A DNA stretch of 64,000 bases from Clarkia xantiana subsp. parviflora (Eukaryota; Streptophyta; Magnoliopsida; Myrtales; Onagraceae): positions 4,634,298 through 4,698,297 of the forward strand of contig JAPTYO010000011.1 of assembly GCA_036873135.1 (NCBI GenBank), in the 5' to 3' direction. A model generated the notes under the pieces. It searched no databases, had not been told where the DNA came from, and worked only from the letters and a program-made list of their open reading frames with translations. Below, piece by piece: positions 1 through 12,300 of this stretch (positions within the stretch are counted from its first letter, which is position 1; every line of letters starts with the position of its first letter). The position numbers and the translations under genes were made by a program.

Positions 1-329
1 CAAGAGCCGAGCATAACTAAAAGAAGAAATTAAATAGCAAAAGGCTTCCATCATTGACAATGCTCTTATTTAGTAGCTTTAAAAAAATATAAATGATTGT
101 CGCGCGTGCAACACGAGCGCCGACCCCTAGTACAATAAAAATGTGGATGGATAGGGCAGTATTTAAACAATCTATGATGCAATTTCCAGTTCAATGTTGC
201 GAACTACGCTTTTATTGATGTTATTGCATCAAATTTGCTGAACATATATACATGTAAATATAACAAAAGCCCTAGAAGACCACTTTTAATTTGGATTTAA
301 ACTACACTTGTATGTTCTAACTCTTATTC

Positions 330-335
330 TTTATT
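330..335 (-). terminator. Poly(A) signal AATAAA of the beta-galactosidase gene
   Basis: AATAAA on the minus strand, 34 nt after the stop codon at 369-371. The position fits a near-upstream polyadenylation element. Bases 1-329 beyond it are AT-rich and hold no recognisable gene. Confidence 0.45.
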
Positions 336-368
336 GGAACTATTAAAAAAAAAAACTATATTTAAAAC

Positions 369-3300
369 TCAAGCGCCATCTGGCCAACAAGTAACCTCAA
401 CAGCCAACTTTGGGGTGAACCCATATGTACAGTTACCCGATCCAAAGATCGCGCTGGTCGCATTTAAGGTACACCCCGGTTTCGACAAACATGCCTATAA
501 CCAGACACCATTATGTCATTAATCTAAGCACAATTCAACATGATATAGATCAACTTCCCAACTCTCTCTGTTTTAGATCTAGACCGTGTCTCATCGTTAT
601 GATCTTAACGCGTATATTTGGTGTAATTAAGTTTGTAAATTTTTTTTCTAAAAACCTATTGAGAATTGGAAACCTAGAAAGAAAATATTAAAGGGTAATA
701 ACCAAATTGCTACCCGAGCTTTGACCAGTTTACAAATAACTACCTCAACTTTAAATTTTCAAAATTAGCTACTTGACTTTCAATTTTAGAGCAAATCACT
801 ACCTCTGTATCAATTCTCGTCAAATTAGACAGAAAATGAGCATATTTTCGCCACGTGGGTCTCTTCATGTATTCCCAAGATGAATTCAATCATAAATTGA
901 AAGTATTGCAACGAAATACCTTCAGTTCGATGCTCATTTGAAATACACCATTCGAATTGGGTAAAAGTCTAGTTGAACATCTAATTGAAGGTATTTAGTT
1001 GCAATACTTTTAATTTATGTTTGAAACCATCTTGGGCACACATGAAAAGACCCCACGTGGCGGAAATATAGTAACTTTCTGTCCAATTTGATGAGAATCA
1101 AAACAGAGATAGCAATTTGCAATGAAATTGAAAGTTCATGTAATCAATTTTAAAAAAGAAAAAAAGAAAAATTGAAGTTGATGTAGAGATTTGTAAATTG
1201 GTCGGGTAAGAATTTGGTTATTAACTCAAATATCAAATCTAAAAACACGTGTCAAAATCTTAATAATGATGCACGATCTAGGATTAGAAGAGTGGAGCAA
1301 GTGATCTGAATCATATTCATCATATTTAGATAATAAATCGGGCTACAATTTCAAAAGATACCTGTTTAACCTTTTCGGTCGCATCGGGACCCTCGCACTT
1401 GCCGTGTTCGAACTCTAAGCAACTTCCTTGTGGGTCTCCGAAGCCGACGAAACGGACTTCGTGTATATAATGCCCAGTTCCACACCACAAGTCCATTTTC
1501 TGGCCTTCGAAGACGGTCCCGCAGATGATGATAACCGCTGCATGAGCGAAACTAACCGTTGACGGGTTCCCTCCGAGTTCCTCGAATACAACCAACGTGT
1601 TTAGTCCCTTTGGATTAAGGTAAGCTTTCGGTATGTGGTATCTGCCACCAGTCAATTATAGTAGAGAGTATAAAGGATCTAAACCCTAAACCCTAAAATT
1701 CGAACCTTAAATTCAAATATGTGTAAGGGCTAGGGTTGGACATTTAAATCGGTCCGATCAAACCGGTTTGAAACTAGTCCGGAACCGAACTGTTTAGCAC
1801 ATGTCCAGTCCGGATCGGTTCCAAATGATCCAGTTCTACAATGGGTAAACCAGATCAAGAACTACAAGTATACTTCAAAATCGGATCAACAGCTTTGGAC
1901 TGGTTTTTTTTTTTTTAATTAATTCAAACCTTCATTAAAAAAAGGTTTGGTATTGAAGCTGAACTCTTTTTTGCAAAAAATGTCTATAACATGTTTTGAA
2001 CCGGTTCTAAACAGACCAATTCTTTTGAGAATAGCCATCCTATTAAAAACCTAATACACTGTTGGAGTGGAATTGAATAAAACAACTCTGGTCCGGTTTG
2101 GAACCGGTCTATGTCGGTTCCATACCCATCCCTAGAAATGATTAATTACCAAATTACTAGCCGAAGTTTGTCCGATCAGACCAATTAATGGATGGACTTT
2201 TTTTTAAATAAGTTTTTTTTAAAAAAAAAATTAGTTCAACCTTACTAATTGTATAACTAGATAATTTATTTACATTTTTCGTATAATTTGAATGGAAAGA
2301 GTGACGTATGTCATCCAAACTCGCAGCAATGAAAAACTTAAAAAAAGTCAGAATGACAAATCTACCATGACACCATCTAGTATATGTTTTTTATAGCACA
2401 ATACAAATTCAATCATACTAATTATCTAGCAATGTCTACAAACAACAACAAATTTTGGCATGCTACATGAAAACCATAAACCCTATCTAGACACCAATAA
2501 GGATGTTATTGGTATATCTTATAATTTCCGCTAATTTAGACATCCTATGTGATTCTATTCACAAATAGATGAAAAAAAGTAACGGAGTTAAGTATTTGCA
2601 CGGTCAGATAAATAAATTTAGCAATTCTTTTTTTTTTTTTTAAATCAACTAATTTATATTTCCTACTCGAAAAAATTAGGTTAGCAATTTATTTATAAAA
2701 AAAAAAAAAAAAAAAATTACTTTATCCGATATTGGACAAACTTCATATAACACAACTCGATAATTAACCATTTGTAAAAATAATTAATTTTAAGAAGAAG
2801 TACGGACCGTTGTTGTGTGGGCTGGCCACAAAAATTAGTGCATTTGTCGGACGTGTATTTACCACGGTAATCGCATGTGGTTTGACAACCATCTACGGTG
2901 GCGTTCATGGAAACCCAGTAACGTCCCAAACTGTATCCGTTAACCCATATCCCACCTTTACTCATACCCGACATATCTACCACCATTGGGTCGCTTCCTT
3001 GCGGGGTGTCGAAATCGGCCTTCAAACAAGAACAAAAATGTCATAAAGACTCTGGGTTAATAACTAAAAAATTGATCAAGGTTTACCCTATATTAAAATT
3101 AGGTGTCTGAAGTTTCAAATGTTAAAATGCAGTGTCAAATGTTTCAATTTTGTTAAAATGTGGTGTCTCGGTGTGATTACTTTAGAGATGTCAATTCTGG
3201 CGAAACCGACAGTCAAATTCGAGCTCCCATACACACTCCATTCTCGACATTTTGCCAGAACCGTCACCTAAGAAGCTTGCCACATCCGCGCAGGTAAATC

Positions 3301-6300
3301 TCGCTCCGTTGTTACTGGAAAATCGCTCCACACCACTCTTTTAGAAACTTTTTTTTTAATGTTCAATTTTTGGGTGAAATTTGATGATTTTGTAAAAAGT
3401 AAAGAGTGATAAATTATGAGTGGGTGGGTGAGTTGATGAAAATGATTGAATGAAGATGAAAAGACGCGAAAGACACCAAATTTCAACAAAAAAATTAAAT
3501 TTGGGACAATCATTTTAACATTTCAAACTTCAAACACCTAATTTTAATATAGGGTAAACATTTTTAGTTATTAACCCTAAAATTCTAGGAATGTTTTGTT
3601 TAATATTCGGCAAAATTACATAATTTGTAACTTAAATTTAGTATAATTGCTGTAGTAATTATTATAACATAAAAATAGAAGTTATAAAGACACGTTTTAT
3701 AATTCCTCACTTAAAAAATTGATTCACCAATTATGTTAGTGTTAATAGCCAAACTGCTACATAAACTTTAACTTAGTTACAAATCGCTATTCGGTTTTTA
3801 ATTTATGTGCAAATATTGTTACATTCGTTACAACTATCGTCAAATTGGACAGAATGAGCATCTTTCAGCCATTTCGGTCTTTTGATTTGTACTTATGATG
3901 ATGAATTAGCCAATAAATTGAAAAGAGTGCATAAAAATTCCTTCAATTAAACGTTCTCAATTTTATCGCGTCTTTCAATTGATCGTTAAATTAAAGGTCT
4001 TATGTTGCGATCTTTTCAATTTATTAGTGAATCTGTCTTGGATACCAATCAAAGTACCTCAAGTGACTAGAATATGTTCATTTACTGTCTAATTTGATTT
4101 TGATTGTAACAGCATTAACATTTTGCTCAGAAATTATAAATTTAAGTAGCTAATTTAAAAAATTAATTCGTTCAAATAAAAATGAAAAATTAAGTCAAAG
4201 TTGAGATATCAATTTAAGTATTAACACATTATGTTATTGATATTATCTACGAAAATTTCATTATTGCCGAAAGAAAATTAGTCTCCCAAAATACTAATAA
4301 TTATACGTACCTTGTACCATGTGAGTGGCCTTCCATTGGGTACTACATCTCTTCTCCAGCCAACTTTGTTAGCTGTATTAGGGCTGTAGAACTCAAATCG
4401 CTCACCATCTAGCCCGACCTACATAAATGGATTCATTCATTAAAATTCCAAACATAAGGGGTAAAGTTGCAATTTGCCTCTAATATATATTATTATATAG
4501 ATGAATGTTTATTTATTATATACCTTATAAAACCATGAACCGGGGGACAAATCCGACGCTACATTACCATTGAGGAGACGGACCGGGCCGCCAGAAATTC
4601 CATCAGGTATCGTATCAAAGAACGCTCCATAGTTCTATGCCAAATTAGGATATACAATCAAATGAAATCCATACTTATACTAATATTATTTTTCTATCAT
4701 ATTCTTAAATTACTATTATCTGATAGAAGTAAGTCATTTAATCTCGTATAAGTAAGAGAGATACTATTTAAAGTCTCAAACTGAATAATATATCAGCTTA
4801 TGAACCTAAGTGAAGTCAATGACTTAAGTCAAGCTGAATTGGATTAGTGATGACAGTCACAATGGGATGGGGCCATTATAGATGGAATCAGAGCTAATCT
4901 GAGACCGTGATCGGCAAATACTTTGCCAATTGGAGATAATAACTGGTCATGTGAACTTTAAAATGAAATTTGAAAGTAGCCCAGAATTTTCTATCAAAGC
5001 TAAAAAGTCTGAACTAAACCGCGATGAGTATGACGTACGCATTAAGATATTAGATTGTGACACTCCAAGTTGTTGCATGATTTGGATCATATATAAGTAA
5101 AGGAAGTGCTATATATTTAATCCAAGTAAAAATTCCTTATTTTTTTAGACCAAATAAGCATAACAAGCTCAATTATATTGTTTTGAGTTAGCGAGTGTTA
5201 AAATATAAAGGCTAAACCACACTTTCATCTATTACATTAAGGTTTTAGGATAATTCGTCAAGTCTAAATTTTACCATAGTATCAGAACGTACATGTTCGA
5301 ATTTCCGCAATGGCGAATGTTTGAGTTAGTGTTACAAATTATATAGGTTCATCATTAAATTTTGATGTTGTTATTAACGACAATGTGTTGTTAACAGGAT
5401 AAGAACTTACGGCTAAGCCGACCGTGGCACTGAGGAAGACGAGCACGTTATTGCCAGTGTTGAGTGAAACGGGTCTCTTTAACTCGAAGTTGTACTTCTC
5501 ATCGGCTGGCCTGCTACTCCATGTTGGTCCTACAACGATTAATAGAAACAATTTATAAATTATTTTTGGACCTAGTTTTAAAATGTGTCAGAATGACATT
5601 ATAAGTATTACTAAGAAAATTGTTACGTACGTACCAAGGTCATTTCCATTTGCAAAGGCGTGAAGAACCTGACCACTTGAGTTGACGCTTAGGGTTACGT
5701 TAGACCATTTCGTGTCTTTTATTACCGGGCTGCACAAAGTAAAGCTTCTTGGCTTAACGACCTAATATTATAATAATAATAAGATTTGGGGATGATCCAT
5801 ACTTTTTAAAGTTAAATGGTGTTTTAGTATCATATGTTTGACTAAAGCTGACTTTTGATGCCCTCTGAAGCTCGATCGGAGTTAGGGGTCCTGGTCTGGA
5901 GCCATCTAGTTCCGACTGAGCCACATAGGACTCAGTCAGAGAACAATGTGGCCTAAATCGGGATGGCCGACCCCAATTAGTGGTGGCAGGCCCCGATTGG
6001 GGTCACTACAAGAAAATTAGTAATTTGTGACGACATTATTTTTAGGTAATTAAATCTCTCACAAATTATAAGCATTTTTTAGGGATTTATTATGTTTTGA
6101 GGGAATTTACGTACAAAACTCAAAATTTTGTAGATATTTTCAAGGAAGTTTCTAGCCAAACTTTTTATTAGGATTCATTTCCTTAAAAAAAATGAAAGTT
6201 ATATTTGTAAGAGATTTTCTCAATTTCCTTATAAATAAGGTTTATATATCCCTCACAAACGACCAAGATTTCTTTTAGTAGGTGGTGGCCAGCCCGGTGG

Positions 6301-9300
6301 TGGTCGGCCCCGATTCGTGGTTGCCGGCTCCGATTCGTGGTGGTTGGCGGTCTTGGGTGGTGGTCGACCGACTTTGGGGATGACCAGAGAAAACAATGAG
6401 GACTAAATTGTAAAAAAATCAAAACTTATGAATATAAATTAGATGATTAAACTGAACAAAATAAAAATATTCAACTGTCAAATTTAATGATCAACTAACG
6501 GATACACAAAAAATCTACAAAATAGAAATGTGTGACACTAAATTTTTTTTTTTTTAAATATTGCACCAAAAACCAACTTTAGTCAAACAGGCGGGCACCA
6601 AAAGACCAGTCTTTAACCCTACTTTTTATAATGTAATTTTGTCTAAAAGAAGTCGGGTGTTATATAACCATTTTTCATCCTATATTACGGATAATTAGAT
6701 ATACGCTCTATAATTGAGAAACGGGATTTTCCTTTAATAGTAATAATAATATAATATACCTTGTCATATACCATAAATAATCACTTTGATCATCAGCAGC
6801 CTCCTTTTGGTCGAGAAGACGAGTGGAGTTGAATGTAAAGCCCTTGCCGGCGACGAGGTCCTCGATAGGCTCAGCCACCCATGACCATGAAAGCATGTCC
6901 GGTGCAACGTCTCTTTTGTCCACCACTATTGGATTATAATCCCATATCCAAGTTGGTGCATTCACCTATATATATATAATATATATCTCATTCATTTCCA
7001 TTATTTTAAACAAAAAATTACTATCATCTTTCGATTCTACACGCAATTCTACCAATTTATACTAAAAAAGCGGGTATAATTACGTTTTAATTCGTTTTTT
7101 ATGATAAATACGTAAAAATATGTGTTTCTAGCTGTTTTCTAGGATTTTTCTAGTCAGTAATGAAGTCGGGAATTTAATTACTTCAGAAGGGCAATAATTA
7201 AAGTTCGGGTAAAAAAAACTTTAGAATTGCACAAATATAAAATTTTAAAAGACTAACTCGAAAATATATTTTAAGGGTTTAAAATTGCAAAACCCCAAAA
7301 TTTGCCTCTTGAGTCCCATTACCATATTCTTAATGGTAACTAAATGTCATTTTGCTCCTTATTTTTCAGACTTTTTTAGGAATTTTTATTTTTATTTACT
7401 TTTATTATTTAAAAAAAAATCATTTCTATTTTTATAATCTTGCAACCTTACCAACATCAATACCTTTTCCATCCAACACAATTGGAAATCATTCCCCAAG
7501 GTTTGACTGGAACATTGTTGAATGTTAAAAAAATAAAAAAGCTCAACTGTAACACATGGAAAATAATTTTGGTTCATTTTAGTAATAATTAATTATACAC
7601 ATACTTTTTCAAATGTTACGATTAAGCCCAAAACTTTTTCACTGTTGCAATAATGCCCCCAACAGATTATATTGAGTGGTTGTTAACTCACCGTGGCAGT
7701 ATTATAGATCTCGGTGTTGCAATCTTTAAGAATAGTAACGGACCAAGCTGGTACGTCGTGCTGACCATCCCTTTTCAAATTCACCAATACGGCCCTATTG
7801 GTATTAGGGTTGTTCAAGAAGCAGAACCGTTGCCCCGTTTTATTCGTAAATGTCGTATACTGAAATCGCACACCGAAAAAATGGTTATGAAATCGTAGAA
7901 TTCGAATACTTTTGATTCTTAGAACTGAGTTGAGAAAATTAGGGTTCTTACGATGACACCATCTTTGAGCTTCATAGTCGATGGTGTACCACTAGTTAGA
8001 AAATTTTCTCCCAATTTAATTGCAGCATGCAAATCTTTTAGATGCCCCCATTTCGGTTGATTTAGCCCTCCTAGAATAAAAAAAAAAAATCAAATATTGA
8101 ACTAGGGTTTATAATCTCTATATACTCATAAATATTTCGTAACGGTATTAATTAGAGACACTATTGTATCGTACCGTACTCATTGAGGATTGCGTCGTAA
8201 TCGTAAGACGTTATAATGTACGGTCCACCTGCCGAGCGATCAAAGTTGGTTCCTCCATGATACTATATAGTATCCCAAGGGTTTAGGTTTAGGGTTAGGG
8301 TTTAGGTTTAGGGTTTTCTAAATATTACCAAGTATTTTCTCTATATATACCCTAATAATAAATATGGTGTTAGTGTTTACAATTGTATTAATTACTGACC
8401 ATGTAATAGTTTTGTAGTACGCCTCCAGCTTGGAAAAAGAGAGCAACTGCATAAGCAATATCTTCAGCTGGTCTATGAACACGACTGTCGCCCCATTTCT
8501 GTAACCTATAAAAGTGAAAATCATGCACCATATTACCACTATTATTTATGTGTACCGGCCCTAAATAATAGCAAATATATGGATTTCAATTTTCCACCCT
8601 AGTTTTTTTTTTTTTTTTTTTTTGCGCCTGCGTTTAAGAAATTTGAAATTTTACCCCTTACCGTTTGAACTAATTATTCGGAAATTTAGAAATAAATGAT
8701 TTAACTGGGAAAATAATATAGTAAATCAACATAGACTAAGCTATGACAAAAAAATCATATAATTGAACTCCAAAACGACAACAATAATCAGCTTGGTGGT
8801 TCTAAGGCACCTGGGTCAGACGGTTATCCGGGACTATTCTACCAAAGGTATTGGGATGTGGTTGGCAAAGACGTCTTCACAATGGTCAAATCCTTCCTCA
8901 CCTCAGGTATTCTTCCTTCACCCTTGGGCCACACTGATATTGCTCTTATCCCTAAATTGCCTAATCCCATTGTGCCTAGCCATTTTAGACCAATTAGTTT
9001 ATGCAACTTTGGTTATAAAATTATTTCGAAAGTGCTGACAAATAGGTTGAAACCTTATCTTTCGGATATTATTTCTCCGTTTCAAAGTGCTTTCGTGGCA
9101 GGGCGACTTATTCAAGACAACATCATAGTGGCTCATGAGTTGTTCCATTATTTGCGAAATCGGTTGAACGTCAAATTGGAAGAATGTGCTTTGAAGCTAG
9201 ATATGCAAAAGGCGCACGACCGAGTTAAATGAGATTTCTTGAAAGCGGTTTTGATCAAGATGGGCTTTCACTCGTCGTGGGTACAATGGATATACTCGTG

Positions 9301-12300
9301 TGTATCAACGGTTTCTTACCAAATCCTAATCAATGGTAAAAGATCAACAACAATAATTCCGACGAGAGGCATTCGACAAGGTGACCCACTTTCACCTTAT
9401 CTTTTCATATTAGTGGCAGATGTTCTGTCAAGAAACATCACACGAGCTATCAATGAAGGAAGTATCCAAGGGATTCAAGTAAAACGGCACTGCCCGATCA
9501 CACACCATTTATTCTTTGCGGATGATGCACTTTTCTTCATGAAGGCTACGGTGAGTAATATTACTCGCCTAAATCAGATCCTCGAGTGGTATTGCGGTGC
9601 GTCTGGCCAACGTGTAAACTTCGAGAAATCCAGTTTATACTTTGGTAAAAACGTGAGGTGTGGTACAAAGCGAGATATTGAGCAAGCAGTCGGAATTAGG
9701 GAGGTTCAAAATCCGGGGAAATATCTTGGACTACCAGCAACTTGGGGTCGATCAAAAAAGGAAGCACTTGCTTTCCTCAAGGAGCGCATTCGAAATAAAA
9801 TTAACGGTTGGAGAGCCTTGCTTCTAAATAACGCGGGAAGGGAGGTGTTTATCAAAGCGGTGATTACCGCCATTCCGACATTTACAATGAGCTTGTTTCT
9901 CCTCCCGAAGACGTGGTGTGCGGAAATTAATGCAATGATCGCAAGATTTTGGTGGGGCCAAAGGGAAGGGGAGAGGAAGATTCATTGGCATAGTTGGAAC
10001 ATCTAACTAAGCCTAAAGCAATCGGTGGTCTCGGTTTCAAGGAACTCCAATCGTTTAACATAGCTCTCCTTACAAAGATGGCTTGGCGATTCGAACAATA
10101 CCCGAATGCTCATTGGGTGCGTACTCTAAAAGGGATCTATTTCCCTCACCGTGATTTTCGATACGCTACAAAAGGGGGACGAGCTTCTTGGGATGGACGA
10201 GCTTGCTTGCGGGGCGTGATGTACTTATGGAAAATGGCTTGTTGACTATAGGGAATGGACAACGAGTCAATATATACACTGACTCATGGATACCAAAGCT
10301 TCCTGCTTTTAAACTCAACAACCATGACCAATTTTCCCTTCATGGCGAACAAAAGGTGGTGGATCTTCTAGATTCACATCATGCAAGATGGGACCAATCA
10401 GCTCTCCAGCTTCGATTTTCACTGGAGGAGACAAGGGCAATTCAACATGTCCATACTAATGCAGATCAAGGGGTTGATACAGTTATTTGGCCTTTCAGTA
10501 AAACTGGAGATGCTACGGTAAAATCAGTCTATCACCGCATAGTGGAAAATCATCTTGGAGGTGGAAACGCAGCAGTTCCCATTCATACTCGGTGGAAAGA
10601 TATTTGGGTCATGCGAACCATTCCCAAGGTACGATCTTTTTTATGGCATCTTCATTCAGGTGCTATAGCGGTTAAAAACGAATGGTGTCGTCGAGGAGTG
10701 GATGTTGATTCACGATGCCCTTTTTGCGAGAATATTGAAACACTGGAGCATATGATGTTTGGGTGTAGTTGGACCACTCCGGTGTGGTTTGCAACACTCA
10801 ATATTCGGCACAATGAATCCCTTGTTGTGTCCATGAGAGAATGGTTTGAACAATTTAGAGCGGCCGGTGAACTTTCCAAGAAAGAAAAGGAGGTGAGATG
10901 GTCGCTCGTGGGAGTAGTCTCGTGGCTAATATGGAAAGAGCGGTGTCGAGCTATGTTTGCTAACGAGATGCCAAACCCTACTAATACGGTGGCCCAAGCT
11001 TTGAAGATTCACAATGAGTATTGGGAGACCCGGCGACAAACGACTACAAATGAGTTGGGCAACCCGACTGAAAGTCAACTAGAAGTCTGGAATGCGCCCG
11101 AACAAGGCGTAATCAAACTTAACTGTGATGCTTCGTGGGAAGAGAGCTCTAAAACTGGAGGTATCGGAGTTGTCGCACGTGATGGGTGTGGACTTGTAAA
11201 AGGGGGCCTAAACCGTTTCACACACCCCCAAGGTGCGCTTACGTTAGAAACCTTAGCGATTCATGAGGCATTACGATTAGCTTTGCAGGAAGGAGGGCAC
11301 CATATCATAGTTGAATCGGATTCGAAAGAGGTTATTGAATCATCTCAAATGAACCGATTATGTGACTGACGGATAAAACACATGGTGGTTAGCATTCGCA
11401 AGATGGTGAGTGAATTTTCAAGCGTTCGTTGGAGCTCGATATCGCGAAAAGCTAATGAAGCTGCTAATTGGATTGCTATCCAATCTAGAAAGAGGTCGTG
11501 TCTTGATAATTGGGTGATTGTACCCCCACCCTCTCTTTTATTGTTACTCAATAAGTATCGACGATGTGATCCGCCTTGAAATTTGTTGTTTTAATCTTTC
11601 CATTACTATGAATATATTCATTTGGAAAAAAAAAAAAAAAAAAACCGACAACAATAACATTTAAAGAAAAAACGAAATTTGCTTCTAGGAAAGTTAGTTC
11701 ATCTACTATATTCAACGTGTAGTTTTTTATTAATAAAAATTGCAATTTATTTATTTATTTTCTTATTATATTACTAGACTTTATTTCACTTTTTTTTTTT
11801 TCAAAATTCGCATTAGTTTTTACTATAGTTAAAAACTAACAAAGGTGCTCGGTCAGAATTTGTATAAAATTAGTTAGGGTTCGAAAATTTTGTTAAGATA
11901 CGGATTTTGAATTAACCAATTTCTTAAGTTGCCCTAGCCCCTAATTATTTCATGGAAAAAAGTTAAGTAGTAATATAATGTCTATTGACGAATCATTTGA
12001 AAACTAGCTAGAGCTCGGGTTTAAGACTTTAAGTGAAGGTAAAGGGATCACTAACCATCCCGTCCAATTCTCCGTCCAAATCTTCGGAGTCTTAGGGTTA
12101 GCTGGCTTGAACGTATCGCAGTAGAATCCATTGCATGTCTCTATCTGTCAAAACAAATGTTAAGGTAACGTTAAAGTTTGATAAATCTACCACTGATTGT
12201 GCTAATAGTAACATTTTGCACACCATTGGTGCCGGAGCGCCTTGCTGGTTACACATGACCCAAGGAACCCCGATGTCGAGCGATTGAGCGAATTGTGCGC

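Noticed and set aside
7392..7577. 61-codon frame in BGAL intron 11 as an extra exon
   Set aside because: The flanking exons (7692 end, 6965 start) join in phase without it, and the frame has no family similarity.
8277..8318. Telomere or chromosome end
   Set aside because: Only about 40 bp of degenerate repeats inside an intron with normal genic sequence on both sides.
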